A DNA stretch of 64,000 nt, taken from positions 2,976,001 through 3,040,000 of the forward strand of contig NZ_CP079107.1 in NCBI RefSeq assembly GCF_019285735.1. The letters are read 5' to 3'. The notes under the pieces are model-generated. The model saw nothing but the letters and a program-made list of their open reading frames with translations, searched no databases and was not told the DNA's origin. Position numbers and translations under genes: made by a program. Position 1 is the first letter of the stretch; every line of letters starts with the position of its first letter. Positions 1 to 8,775 of the stretch are shown here, one piece after another. The stretch comes from Paeniglutamicibacter sp. Y32M11 (lineage in GTDB: Bacteria; Actinomycetota; Actinomycetes; Actinomycetales; Micrococcaceae).

Positions 1-417
1 TGGACATTGTCCTCAAGTAGTTCGCACAAAAATGGCTGGCCCAGGGGCACGGTCATGAAGATCCTGGGGCTCGGTCGTTGCTGACCGGGCCCTTTGTGTT
101 GGCATGAGCCGGGGGCGGGACTCGAGGAATTGGCCGGCAACGGAGATTCGACGCGACGGAACAGACATTCAAGCGGCTGGGCTGGCGTCAGTCGCGCGCC
201 TCTCTCCCATTGAGACTGTCGCGAGGGCACCTCGGGCCCGATGAATGACGACAGAGACGGCCCACATCATGAACGTGGAGCCGTGACGACTGGTCCCGGC
301 AACGCCGCTATGGCGCAGCGGTATGACTCGAACACGTCGCCGATTTGTAGTGCCCGCTTTTGTAGCGGCTCCCGCGGTACATCAACCAGCGATCTGGCTC
401 ACGGGGAGGTGCTAAAA
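1..417. other. left-edge stretch without an assignable gene
   Basis: I see no convincing gene here. A minus-strand reading frame beginning with an ATG at about position 56 is open to the left edge and has an AGGA a few bases upstream, so a gene could start there and continue outside the window, but only 18 codons are visible and I do not recognise them. A plus-strand frame that begins at 241 runs into the antisense of the next gene and looks like a shadow. Confidence 0.4.
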
Positions 418-690
418 CTACTTATTGCCGTCGAGGAAACGGTCTTCGGCTTCTTCGTCGTCCAAATCGTGTTTGGACTTCTTGGGGCCGCGGGAGGCAA
501 ACATCTGTTGCACATCCGCACTGGCAGCCAAGCGCATTTTATTGAGGAAGAGATAGCTCAACGCAAAGGCAAACACGAGGCCAACGAGGCCGGCCGTGAA
601 AACGGGCCAGCGCAGAAAGTAGACCAAGGGTAGGAATACAACGAAGAAGATGACCAAACGAATTAGGGAGAATTTTAGGAACTGCACCAC
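418..690 (-). CDS. DUF4229-type small membrane protein
   Basis: This 90-residue protein has two hydrophobic segments (about residues 9-27 and 31-48) followed by a charged cytoplasmic tail rich in Lys, Asp and Glu. The pattern fits the DUF4229 family of actinobacteria, which has no known function and often sits near menaquinone and cytochrome c maturation genes, as it does here. Two GTG codons stand in tandem at the start. The second (687) lies exactly 6 nt after TAGACT and would give a leaderless transcript, so the protein may be one residue shorter. It is read divergently from the next gene. Confidence 0.75.
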   Translation of the reverse strand: MVQFLKFSLIRLVIFFVVFLPLVYFLRWPVFTAGLVGLVFAFALSYLFLNKMRLAASADVQQMFASRGPKKSKHDLDDEEAEDRFLDGNK

Positions 691-739
691 CCCAGTCTAG
701 ACGCAGCTGATACACAGATAAATTCACTAGACTATAGCT

Positions 740-1156
740 ATGGTCCGGAACTTTATCTTTTTGGCATTGGTTGCACTCGCAGTAACCATCTATGCCTTGA
801 TCGAATGCGTGCGAGCGCGTCCGAACGACGTCCGTTCGCTGCCCAAGATGGCCTGGGTGGCGGTCATCATTCTGCTGCCCCTGCTGGGTGCGGGGTTGTG
901 GTTCTGGTTGGGTCGGCCACCGGCCTCCGCTTACGGCAACCCAAAAAAAGAAACGCGTACCGCAACCGGCGCTCCGGACGATGATCCGGAGTTCCTTCGA
1001 AACCTCGAAGTGCAGCGACGCCAGAAGGCGCGCGAGGAGGAATTGCGCCGCAAGGAAGCCGAACTTCAGGCACGTGAACGCAAGGCCGAGGAGAGCGGGG
1101 ACCAGAGCGACGAAGGCGGCAACCCCACCGAGGACACCCCTCGGCACACTCCATAG
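740..1156 (+). CDS. PLDc_N domain membrane protein
   Basis: This 138-residue protein has an N-terminal hydrophobic segment, a short linker containing the pattern RSLPKMAW, a second hydrophobic segment ending in WFWLGRP, and then a long charged tail (residues 60-138) that is probably coiled or disordered and rich in Glu, Arg and Lys. The first 60 residues match the phospholipase D nuclease N-terminal (PLDc_N) family, a two-helix membrane module found alone in many actinobacteria. It has no catalytic HKD motif, so it is not a phospholipase. The ATG lies 6 nt after TAGACT, which suggests a leaderless mRNA. Its role is unknown. Confidence 0.75.
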   Translation: MVRNFIFLALVALAVTIYALIECVRARPNDVRSLPKMAWVAVIILLPLLGAGLWFWLGRPPASAYGNPKKETRTATGAPDDDPEFLRNLEVQRRQKAREEELRRKEAELQARERKAEESGDQSDEGGNPTEDTPRHTP

Positions 1157-1181
1157 TTTCAGCCATTTAGACCAAGCACAG

Positions 1182-1230
1182 CCAAGGGGCTGGGTGGGCC
1201 AGCTTAGTTCTGACCCACCCCGCCCCTTGG
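1182..1230. terminator. bidirectional terminator between convergent genes
   Basis: The two 17-base arms (1182-1198 and 1214-1230) are complementary with a single mismatch and enclose a 15-base loop. The hairpin sits between the PLDc_N gene and rtcB, which converge. Only a weak T-run follows on either side. Confidence 0.7.
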
Positions 1231-1232
1231 GC

Positions 1233-2399
1233 TTAATCGCCCTTGACGTTAATGATCTGGCGTAGCTTATGCCGCACGTGCACGAGATCGGCAGCATCCT
1301 CCATGACCTGGTCAATCGGCTTGTAAGCTCCGGGAATCTCGTCAAGGAAGGCGTCGGTATCCCGGTACTCGATGCCTGTCATAGCAACACGCAGCTGGTC
1401 AATGGTAAACGCCTTGCGGGCGGCCGTACGGGAGTATTCTCGTCCCGCCCCGTGCGGCGACGAGCACAGTGCCACAGGGTTCCCCTTGCCAACAACAACG
1501 TAAGAAGCGGTGCCCATTGAGCCCGGAATCAGGCCTGGGTCCCCTTCGCGGGCACGGATGGCGCCCTTACGGGACAGCCATACCGACTTTCCAAAGTGCG
1601 TTTCGCGCTCGGTAAAGTTGTGGTGGCAGTTGATGCGTTCAATTTCCTGTACCTCTGCTCCCACCCATTCGGTAAACTGCCGAATCACCCGATCCATCAT
1701 TTCCTCTCGGTTCAGCAAGGCAAAGTGCTGAGCCCAGCGCAGTTCGCGGATATAAGAATCGAATTCCTCCGTCCCTTCCACCAGGTACGCAAGGTCGGGA
1801 TCGGGCAAATCGATCCAGTACTTCTTGGCGACCTGCTGGGCGACCTTGATGTGCTTGGTAGCAATCCGGTTTCCAACGCCACGCGAGCCCGAGTGCAAAA
1901 AGAGCCACACGTTATTGTCCTCATCCAGCGACACCTCGATGAAGTGGTTCCCCGAGCCCAGGGTGCCAAGCTGAAGTTCCCAATTCTTGGCGTAGTCCCC
2001 CGGATCAAATCCCGCAGTTTCGGCCAGCGCCTTCAGCGCGGCAATGCGCGGTTCAGCCGTGGCTACGACCTTGCGGTTGTACTTACCCGCGGACAGCGGA
2101 ATGGCTCGTTCGATCTCCTCACGAAGGCTCTTACGGTCCTTCGGAAGCTGCTCTTCGGTGAACTGAGTCTTTACCGCGATCATGCCGCAACCGATGTCGA
2201 CACCCACGGCGGCGGGGATAATGGCACCAAGTGTCGGGATGACCGACCCGACGGTGGCACCCTTACCCAGATGCGCATCGGGCATGAGGGCAAGGTGGGG
2301 GAAGATAAACGGCATCTTCGCGGTGGTGATGGCCTGCTCACGGGTCTTTTCATCCAGGATGGACGCCCAATTCTTGAGCCGGCTGTTGATGGTCTCCAC
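1233..2399 (-). CDS. rtcB: RNA-splicing ligase RtcB
   Basis: RtcB joins RNA 2',3'-cyclic phosphate or 3'-phosphate ends to 5'-OH ends, using GTP and Mn2+, in tRNA and rRNA repair. The metal-binding signature around VGVDIGCG gives Asp68 and Cys71; an HHNF motif lies in the middle of the protein, and the guanylated His is in SSPHGAGRE near the C-terminus. The frame is open further upstream, but family homology begins at a GTG at 2399, preceded by AGAAAGAG, which gives 388 residues, the usual length. The extra upstream residues do not look like the family. No archease or RtcR gene is adjacent. The initiator tRNA gene lies upstream on the same strand. Confidence 0.93.
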   Translation of the reverse strand: METINSRLKNWASILDEKTREQAITTAKMPFIFPHLALMPDAHLGKGATVGSVIPTLGAIIPAAVGVDIGCGMIAVKTQFTEEQLPKDRKSLREEIERAIPLSAGKYNRKVVATAEPRIAALKALAETAGFDPGDYAKNWELQLGTLGSGNHFIEVSLDEDNNVWLFLHSGSRGVGNRIATKHIKVAQQVAKKYWIDLPDPDLAYLVEGTEEFDSYIRELRWAQHFALLNREEMMDRVIRQFTEWVGAEVQEIERINCHHNFTERETHFGKSVWLSRKGAIRAREGDPGLIPGSMGTASYVVVGKGNPVALCSSPHGAGREYSRTAARKAFTIDQLRVAMTGIEYRDTDAFLDEIPGAYKPIDQVMEDAADLVHVRHKLRQIINVKGD

Positions 2400-2939
2400 G
2401 ATTTCTCTTTCTGGTGAGGTCTTTTGCCATGGCGATTCCGCGGCAAAGGGATAGATTCGGGGAGACAATCGGATCCAAAAAAGAAACCCCGAACCATGGT
2501 GTGGTTGCGGGGTTTGATATCTGCTGGCGTGCAGAATTCTAAAACATGGGCAACCGTAGGCCTGGTTCTTGCTGGTACTGGCGCTCAAACGCGCGCAGGG
2601 AGCAAGTATCAAGTTGAGTCGATTGCAATTTCAACATGTTACTTTCCCTTCAGTTCAGGCCGGTTCCCGTGGATCGGGATGATTAATCGTCAGCGCTAAG
2701 ATCAGGCCAACAATTGTTGAGCATAACAGCACAAATTGAAATGATGCAAGGAATCGAGCAATTATCAGCATTAATGCGGTTCATTGACCCTCGAAGAGAC
2801 GAGGAGATCTCCGGATGACTTTGGGATCTTTCGCCAATTAATTGTTAGATATTTAGCCCCGGCGCATTGCCTCGAATCTGCGGGCTGGCATGCTTGCTCT
2901 GGCTCCAGCCTCGACGGGCGGCGATTCACTGCTTAAACC
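2400..2939. other. AT-rich non-coding gap upstream of rtcB
   Basis: About 540 bases without a supportable gene. By eye the stretch from about 2590 to 2870 is clearly richer in A and T than its surroundings. It contains the 12-base palindrome caacaattgttg at 2708-2719 and, close to rtcB, a terminator-like hairpin described separately. No tRNA or protein gene was recognised. Confidence 0.5.
2476..2515 (-). terminator. terminator-like hairpin upstream of rtcB
   Basis: Read on the minus strand, a hairpin with outer arms aaacccc/ggggttt and inner arms aacca/tggtt is followed directly by CTTTTTT, a classical intrinsic terminator shape. It lies about 85 nt upstream of the rtcB start in the same orientation. 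It may end transcription arriving from the tRNA side or attenuate rtcB itself. Confidence 0.55.
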
Positions 2940-2978
2940 AAATGATCCACTCTCCTGAATCAGGAGAGTGGATCATTT
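2940..2978. terminator. perfect palindrome downstream of tRNA-fMet
   Basis: Two perfectly complementary 19-base arms (2940-2958 and 2960-2978) are separated by one base, so the effective loop is formed by opening the top pairs. It begins six bases past the 3' end of the tRNA gene. The T-run on the minus side is weak and better on the plus side. Confidence 0.7.
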
Positions 2979-2984
2979 TCTTTG

Positions 2985-3058
<74 letters not shown>

Positions 3059-3704
3059 TCGGTAGATACAACAATAACAGTGGATTGCCCAGTCACCTAA
3101 TCGAGGGGTCAATTCGTCGAAATCCCCCATGGAATCAGCTTTTTTAGACGATCGAGTGACCTCCAGGGCAACGTTTCGCACCCTTATCGGATAAAACGTA
3201 GAATTTTCAGCAGTGAGCCTCGTCACGATCCACCGTTGATTTCTGACCCTCCGGGAGCGGCGGCCGGTCGCCAGCCGCAGACCCGCTGTCTAAACCGTTG
3301 CCACCGAGTGCCGCTTGGTCCCCAGGACGCAATCCGCTGGCTTCCATAGTGCACCCACGATTCACCATCTTCGGTGCCCAGCGAATCGGGAAGTTCTTGT
3401 GGCAGAGACCTTTCCGTGCCGTCGCCACAACGCTCCAAGCGCTCGAGAAGAGACAAAAGCCGTTGGTCGTGGATGGGGCGGATAACAATCCGCGCCACTG
3501 AGATTACTCACCGATGAAGACTTCCGTTAAAAAGTACGTCGCTTCATGAACGATCAAGTTGACGACTAGATAGGTGCCCTCGGGCGCTTCTCTGCGCTAG
3601 GTCGCGTCATTTCGAACAATTGTCATTTCGCTTCGTAGCTACCAGCGACGCGTTCACGACCTTTGGCCACAGGGTAGCAGCCGCCATCTGGACGGGGCTT
3701 AACG
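3059..3704. other. long intergenic stretch with at most one small ORF
   Basis: Upstream of the tRNA on the minus strand there is a TTGACC that could be a -35 element. The rest of the stretch has one weak ORF candidate (3223-3498, listed separately). I found no RNA gene or repeat in 3499-3704. Confidence 0.4.
3223..3498 (-). CDS. hypothetical protein, doubtful
   Basis: A 91-residue frame begins with GTG. It has an amphipathic N-terminal stretch (IHDQRLLSLLERLERCG) and a Trp/Arg-rich C-terminal half, which reads more like a real protein than the overlapping frames do. There is no clear ribosome binding site and no family that I recognise. It could also be the remnant of a longer gene, because the flanking DNA is otherwise empty. 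Confidence 0.3.
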   Translation of the reverse strand: MARIVIRPIHDQRLLSLLERLERCGDGTERSLPQELPDSLGTEDGESWVHYGSQRIASWGPSGTRWQRFRQRVCGWRPAAAPGGSEINGGS

Positions 3705-3752
3705 CACCGGTGGCTCCGTACCCGCCGCAGGGAGGGTACGGAGCCACCGGTG
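3705..3752 (-). terminator. terminator of the cytochrome c maturation operon
   Basis: Arms of 19 bases (3705-3723 and 3734-3752) are perfectly complementary around a 10-base loop. The hairpin lies 13 bases past the ccsB stop codon. Confidence 0.8.
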
Positions 3753-3765
3753 TGAAACGCGCGGC

Positions 3766-4794
3766 TTAGAGGCCCGCGTACGAGTGAAGTCCGTTGAAGT
3801 AGATGTTCACCACGGTGAAGTTGAAGATGATGCAGAGGTAGCCGATGATGCTCAGCCAGGCCGAGCGAGCGCCCGTCCAGCCACCTGTTGCGCGGGCATG
3901 CAGGTAACCTGCGTAGACGACCCAGATCACGAAGCTCCAGACTTCCTTGGTGTCCCAGCCCCAGTAGCGGCCCCATGCGGCTTCTGCCCAAATGGCACCC
4001 GCCATCACGGTGAAGGTCCACATCACGAAGGCCACCGCATTGATCCGGTACGCGAAGTTCTCCAGCGCAGCAGCTCCAGGAACAAGCTTCATGAACGGGA
4101 ACTTGTCCGGCTTACCGGCCGCCAGTGCATCAATTCGAGCATGTTGCAACAGCTGAAGAACGTTCATGGCAAAGGTGATGGTGAACAAGGAAGAGGCCAG
4201 CACGGCGATGGAAACGTGAATAATCAGCCAGTAACTCTGCAGGGCCGGTACCAAGTGCGCGACAGGCGTCGGGAAGCCCATGGTTGCTCCGCAAAGCATC
4301 ACCGTCACCAGACCGATGACGAAGGTACCCATGAAACGCAGGTCCTTTTTCAGCAATACGAGTGAGAAGACCAAAGCCACCAGGAAGGAACCGGTCGAGA
4401 GGAATTCATACATATTTCCCCACGGCACACGGTGTGCAGCGATTCCTCGGGAGATCACGGCAAAGGCCTGCATGATGACGCCGAGCCAAGTCAAAGCGAC
4501 GGCAACCTTAGCCGCACCGCGCTTCTTTGAAGCAACCGTATAAGTCATTGCGTCATTCACCAACGCATTTGACGTGCTGTCCGCAGCCGGAGTCTGAACC
4601 GACCCGGCAGCAACGAGAAGCTTCTTTTCGGAAGCTACCGTCGCAGCGTCAATTTCTTGGATGAGCTTGCTGGACTTCGCTAAATCCCAGGCGAAGGCAA
4701 TAAAAGCCGAGGCATAGACCATCGCTGCGAGCAACATGAACAGGTCACTGTATTGCCCTAAGACCACATCAATGGTGGGTGTGTTGATATCCAT
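3766..4794 (-). CDS. ccsB: cytochrome c biogenesis protein CcsB (ResC type)
   Basis: This 342-residue polytopic membrane protein is the haem-handling half of the system II (Ccs/Res) cytochrome c synthase; with ResB it delivers haem to apocytochrome c outside the membrane. The diagnostic Trp-rich WWD-type segment (WGRYWGWDTKEVW, about residues 273-285) is present, with membrane helices on both sides and conserved His residues in the adjacent helices. The region of about residues 45-80 is an Ala/Ser/Thr-rich loop, common in actinobacterial homologues. It begins 8 bases after resB and is the last gene of the operon. Confidence 0.93.
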   Translation of the reverse strand: MDINTPTIDVVLGQYSDLFMLLAAMVYASAFIAFAWDLAKSSKLIQEIDAATVASEKKLLVAAGSVQTPAADSTSNALVNDAMTYTVASKKRGAAKVAVALTWLGVIMQAFAVISRGIAAHRVPWGNMYEFLSTGSFLVALVFSLVLLKKDLRFMGTFVIGLVTVMLCGATMGFPTPVAHLVPALQSYWLIIHVSIAVLASSLFTITFAMNVLQLLQHARIDALAAGKPDKFPFMKLVPGAAALENFAYRINAVAFVMWTFTVMAGAIWAEAAWGRYWGWDTKEVWSFVIWVVYAGYLHARATGGWTGARSAWLSIIGYLCIIFNFTVVNIYFNGLHSYAGL

Positions 4795-4802
4795 AAGTTC
4801 TC

Positions 4803-6422
4803 CTAAACTCCGGCTCGCTCAACGGCGGGCCACTGCTGCTCAAGGAGCTTACGCAATTCCTTGGCTTCGGAATCAAGCCGGTGGTCTTCACCACGGGCAA
4901 GCAGTCCGTATTCGATTATGCGCTCTTCACGGCCAGAATCGTCAACCGTCGTCTTGACCTTCACCCAGACACGACGACGCGGGGTGAACAGCGAGATGGT
5001 TAGACCCAAGAGCGCCAAGGCCGCAAAGATTGCCACCGGCTTCTTGCTCGGGTCATAGGCGACGTCAACACCGATGAAGCGTTTGAGCCCGTCGAAGGAG
5101 ATGCTCCCCTTACCGTCGGGCAAATCATAGGTCTGGCCGGCGCTCAGCACGATGCCGCCCGCGTCCAGGTTCCTGCTGTTGAGCTCCTTGAGCTGATCGG
5201 TTTCAAGGACGTAGACGTTCTGCGGATTTCCATTGTCCAAGCCCAGATCGCCGTAGAAAGAGTTCAGCTGCAGTTGTGGGTTGATGGCGTTCGGATCACC
5301 GGAAATGGCAAAGCCTGTTTCGTCCGTCATGGCGGTCGGCAACAGGAATCCCTGGAAAGCCAGCTGGTCTGGTGTCGCATCGGGGACCTTGATGACCATC
5401 AACGAGGTGTACATGCCATCCTGCGGCACCGAAATAACAGGACCGCTAAAGGCGATATCTCCCTTGCCGTCTCGAACCGTGACCACCGGGGCATAGCCGT
5501 TGCCCACGAGGTACACATCGGCGCCATCAATGCGCAGCGGATGGTTAACCCGAAGGAGCTCTTTTACCGGTTCAGCGTCAGGTCCTCGCCGGGTTTCTAC
5601 CTCGGCAGTGAAATCGATGGGCTGACCGAAGTGTGTGGTCGATTCACGATCGAAGGTGATGTTGAATTTATCCAGTTTGACCGAATATGGGTCAAGGGAA
5701 TCGTCTTTGAATAAGTTCCCCGGTGTGAAGCTGTCATAGGAAACTAACGAGTTCACGAAGGTTTCCCCTTCGACCAGCGCACGCTGACCGCTGTATCCAA
5801 AAGCGCCACCGATGCCGACCGAAGCCAACAGGCCCACGAGCGAAATATGGAACAGCAAGTTACCAATTTCTCGGGTATACCCACGTTCGGCACCCACCGA
5901 AGGGTTGGAACCCTCAATCCGGGCCTCCGACCGGTAACCGCGCTTTTTCAGGAGCTTGGTGACCTGCTGGACGATATTTACGTCACTCAGACCCGACTTT
6001 TCAGCCGACTGGATCTCGATGGTTCCGTACTCAGGCAGTCGGTTTAACCGGGACGGTGTTCGTGGCGGTGGCGTGCGCAGGGCCTTCGCATGCTTCTTGA
6101 CACGCGGCAGGATGCAGCCGATCAACGAGATGAACAGCAATAGGTAGATTGCCGAGAACCACACCGAGGAATAGACGTCGAAGAGCTGGAAGCGATCAAG
6201 CCATTCGCCCAGCGTCGGCTTGTTCGCCAGATAGGTGGTGACATCTTCTGGATTGATCGACCGCTGGGGGAACAGGGACCCGGGCACGGCCGCCACGGCC
6301 AAGAGCAACAGCAGGAAAAGTGCCGTTCGCATGCTGGTCAGCTGAGTCCACGCCCAGCGGATCATCCCTAAGAAATCGAGTGCTGGAACGGCAACATCTT
6401 TTTTCATGTCTTGCTTTTTCAT
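4803..6422 (-). CDS. resB: cytochrome c biogenesis protein ResB
   Basis: This 539-residue protein has the ResB layout: two N-terminal membrane helices (about residues 30-55 and 85-105), a third near residue 190, a large extracytoplasmic domain, and a last helix near residue 465 ending in LFTPRRRVWVK, followed by a cytoplasmic tail. It partners CcsB in system II cytochrome c maturation. Its ATG overlaps the ccdA stop codon by one base (TAATG), which indicates translational coupling. Confidence 0.93.
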   Translation of the reverse strand: MKKQDMKKDVAVPALDFLGMIRWAWTQLTSMRTALFLLLLLAVAAVPGSLFPQRSINPEDVTTYLANKPTLGEWLDRFQLFDVYSSVWFSAIYLLLFISLIGCILPRVKKHAKALRTPPPRTPSRLNRLPEYGTIEIQSAEKSGLSDVNIVQQVTKLLKKRGYRSEARIEGSNPSVGAERGYTREIGNLLFHISLVGLLASVGIGGAFGYSGQRALVEGETFVNSLVSYDSFTPGNLFKDDSLDPYSVKLDKFNITFDRESTTHFGQPIDFTAEVETRRGPDAEPVKELLRVNHPLRIDGADVYLVGNGYAPVVTVRDGKGDIAFSGPVISVPQDGMYTSLMVIKVPDATPDQLAFQGFLLPTAMTDETGFAISGDPNAINPQLQLNSFYGDLGLDNGNPQNVYVLETDQLKELNSRNLDAGGIVLSAGQTYDLPDGKGSISFDGLKRFIGVDVAYDPSKKPVAIFAALALLGLTISLFTPRRRVWVKVKTTVDDSGREERIIEYGLLARGEDHRLDSEAKELRKLLEQQWPAVERAGV

Positions 6423-7216
6423 TAAATGGGCAACTTCACTTCGTTAGCGAACCAGTCTTGCAATTGCGAAACCCACACTCCCCATAGGCCGGTGGCCATG
6501 AGAATTCCGAGAAGAATCAGCATGCCCCCGCCGAAGCGCATAATCGCGAGCTGGTGACGGCGGAAAAATTTCATGGCTCCCATGCCACGGCGAAGAGCCA
6601 TGGCGATGAACAGGAATGGCAGCCCAAGACCCATGCAGTAGAAGAACGTCAATAAAGCGCCCTTCGCCGGGTTCGGGTCAACACCCGTGCTCATGGCCAG
6701 AACGGCAGCCAACGTAGGACCGATGCATGGCGCCCATCCCAACCCGAAGGTGACTCCCAAGACCGGGGCTCCCCAGAGGCCGGCCGGTGGCTTCCTGTGA
6801 ATCTTCGCATCGCGTTGCATGAACGAAAAACCGCCCAAGAAGACCACACCCATGAGGATCACGACCACTCCAAGAATCTGGGTGATCCAGGAACCCTTGA
6901 ACTGCATCCAAGCGGCGACCTGTGAAAAGACCACACCCGCCATGACAAACACGGCAGTAAAGCCAAGAATAAACAGCCCAATTCCTGCCACCATGCGCCC
7001 ACGCTTTTGATCGGCAAGATCGGCACCGGACAAACCCGTCACATAACCCAGGTATCCAGGCACGAGGGGCAACACACAAGGGGAAAGAAAGGAGACTAAA
7101 CCGGCAAGAATGGCGACGGGAACGGCAAGAACCAGCGAGCCATCCTGAATGATCTCGGCGAACTGGTTTCCTTGGGCAGGAAGCATCATAGCGTTGACCA
7201 GCGCGGAGCTGATCAC
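6422..7216 (-). CDS. ccdA: thiol-disulfide transporter CcdA
   Basis: CcdA carries reducing equivalents across the membrane to the extracytoplasmic thioredoxin TlpA/ResA so that the CXXCH cysteines of apocytochrome c stay reduced. The 264-residue protein has six hydrophobic helices and the family cysteines in FLSPCVLPLVPGYLGY (about residue 47) and GWAPCIGPTLAA (about residue 163). It overlaps the upstream tlpA-like gene by 4 bases (ATGA). Confidence 0.93.
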   Translation of the reverse strand: MISSALVNAMMLPAQGNQFAEIIQDGSLVLAVPVAILAGLVSFLSPCVLPLVPGYLGYVTGLSGADLADQKRGRMVAGIGLFILGFTAVFVMAGVVFSQVAAWMQFKGSWITQILGVVVILMGVVFLGGFSFMQRDAKIHRKPPAGLWGAPVLGVTFGLGWAPCIGPTLAAVLAMSTGVDPNPAKGALLTFFYCMGLGLPFLFIAMALRRGMGAMKFFRRHQLAIMRFGGGMLILLGILMATGLWGVWVSQLQDWFANEVKLPI

Positions 7217-7839
7217 AATGACTCGGTCAGTGCCGTATTGATCAGAGCCTTCAGCGTCGTTTTATCCGCCGCGCCAAGCACTCGAGCCGAGACTCTGCCC
7301 TGTTTGTCCAGAACAAGAGTGGTCGGCACGGCCTTAAGCGGAACGTACTTGGTCATCGCCAGCTGGATGGTGCCCTCGGTGTCCTGCACCGAGGGGTACT
7401 TAATGCCGAAGTTTCGTTCAAAGGCTTCCGCAGCGTCTTTCTCATCTCGGACATTGATGCCGATGAACTGTGCTTTGTCGCCGAATTCCTTATTCAGCTC
7501 CACCATGTGTGGGGCCTCGATGCGGCACGGAGCGCAGGCTGCATACCAAAAGTTTAAGATGGTGGCTTGGCCAGCCCAATCAGCGGAATCAATCGCAGAT
7601 CCGTCATAGGCAACTGCCTTAATTTCAACCGGTGCGGTGCGGGATTCCGGAGCGTATTCCTCGACGGATCCATCGCCGGCAATGTAGTTCTTGTTATTGC
7701 CTTCACGAGCCTGCTTGGCCAGCGGGTCTTCTTCGCCGACGCATGCAGCCAATGGGATGATCGCGGCGCCGAGCACGACAGCACGCAACAGTGTTCGTCG
7801 TCCCAAGCGCGCGGCTTGGGACGAGGTGGGATCGGTCAT
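7213..7839 (-). CDS. TlpA/ResA-type thioredoxin lipoprotein
   Basis: This extracytoplasmic thiol-disulfide oxidoreductase probably reduces apocytochrome c with electrons from CcdA. From the ATG at 7839 (GGAG upstream) it has 208 residues. The N-terminus combines a twin-arginine pair (Arg14-Arg15), a hydrophobic stretch and a lipobox LAAC with Cys33, so the protein is probably a lipoprotein and possibly Tat-exported. The active site CAPC is at residues 102-105 inside the typical FWYAACAPCR context. The frame is open to 7929, but the extra 30 residues overlap the upstream gene and do not look like a signal peptide. Confidence 0.9.
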   Translation of the reverse strand: MTDPTSSQAARLGRRTLLRAVVLGAAIIPLAACVGEEDPLAKQAREGNNKNYIAGDGSVEEYAPESRTAPVEIKAVAYDGSAIDSADWAGQATILNFWYAACAPCRIEAPHMVELNKEFGDKAQFIGINVRDEKDAAEAFERNFGIKYPSVQDTEGTIQLAMTKYVPLKAVPTTLVLDKQGRVSARVLGAADKTTLKALINTALTESL

Positions 7840-7843
7840 GATC

Positions 7844-8506
7844 TCAAGCTCCAGGGATGTTCGCAGCGTTGACCAAAAGATCCACGCTAGGTTCTGCATA
7901 ACGGACTGCGACCAGACTTTCACCTTCAAAGTCCAGACTAGTCACGGAGGTGAGAGTGCATTCGCGTTTCCGCGGATCATGCCATAGGGCATTGCCCTCG
8001 GCAGAGCGGCGTGTCACCCAAATGGGCAGCTGATGGCTGACCAGGATGGCTTGCGCGCCCGGGCCACCAAGTTCTACCGCACGATCGCGGTGTTCAACTA
8101 TGGCGGTCATCATTCGTTCCACCTGGTCCCGGTAGGGCTCCCCCCAGGATGGTCGGAATGGATTGACGACGTAGGACCAGTACTTTGGTTCCTTGAGTCG
8201 ACGCTTAATTTGAGAAAGACCCTGGAAGCGATTCGCTGCCTCGATAATTCGATCATCCGTAACGATATCGAGGCCCAAGGCATCCGACGTGGGCTTGGCT
8301 GTTTCCTGCGCACGAACCAGCGGAGAAGACACCAGATGGGTGATGTTTGCTCCGGCGTTCCGTTGCGCCGTGAAATACTCGGCCGCCCTGTCGGCCATTT
8401 GGTGGCCAAGATCGGAAAGATGAAATTCAGGTAGACGACCGTAAAGCACCCTGTCCGGGTTATACACTTCGCCGTGACGCAGCAGGTGAACGGTGGCAGT
8501 CGACAT
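7844..8506 (-). CDS. histidine phosphatase family protein
   Basis: This 220-residue protein belongs to the phosphoglycerate mutase-like (branch 1) superfamily. The LLRHGE motif with catalytic His is at residues 9-14, and a second Arg/Glu-rich region and the C-terminal catalytic His (VSHQLPIW) are visible. It is the first gene of the operon and ends 4 bases before the TlpA-like gene begins. Orthologues commonly precede the ccd/res genes in actinobacteria; the substrate is unknown. Confidence 0.88.
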   Translation of the reverse strand: MSTATVHLLRHGEVYNPDRVLYGRLPEFHLSDLGHQMADRAAEYFTAQRNAGANITHLVSSPLVRAQETAKPTSDALGLDIVTDDRIIEAANRFQGLSQIKRRLKEPKYWSYVVNPFRPSWGEPYRDQVERMMTAIVEHRDRAVELGGPGAQAILVSHQLPIWVTRRSAEGNALWHDPRKRECTLTSVTSLDFEGESLVAVRYAEPSVDLLVNAANIPGA

Positions 8507-8775
8507 GGCTTAAGTGTCTCAAAACTTTGTTCCGTAACCTAAACAGGCCCATCGCGGCCTTCGCCGCGCGCGGAGGTCCACCTTGCGGGTGGCAACACGG
8601 ACCTCATCGCCTCCGTACTATCGGAATGTGGCCATATTGGGCGAATTATTGCGGGTCTTGGCCTCGGAGTGATTTCACTTCCCCCAAGAAAACCATCCTT
8701 TTGGAGGGGGCCTAAACCAATCTCTAACCGATATCGTGAGTAGTAAGTCATAGTTTCCAACACGAGGAGCATCTC

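Noticed and set aside
241-633. 130-codon plus-strand ORF
   Set aside because: Most of it is antisense to the DUF4229 gene, and the N-terminal part has no protein-like composition or ribosome binding site.
2400-2612. N-terminal extension of RtcB by 71 residues
   Set aside because: The extra residues lack family similarity, while the GTG at 2399 has a ribosome binding site and gives the usual length.
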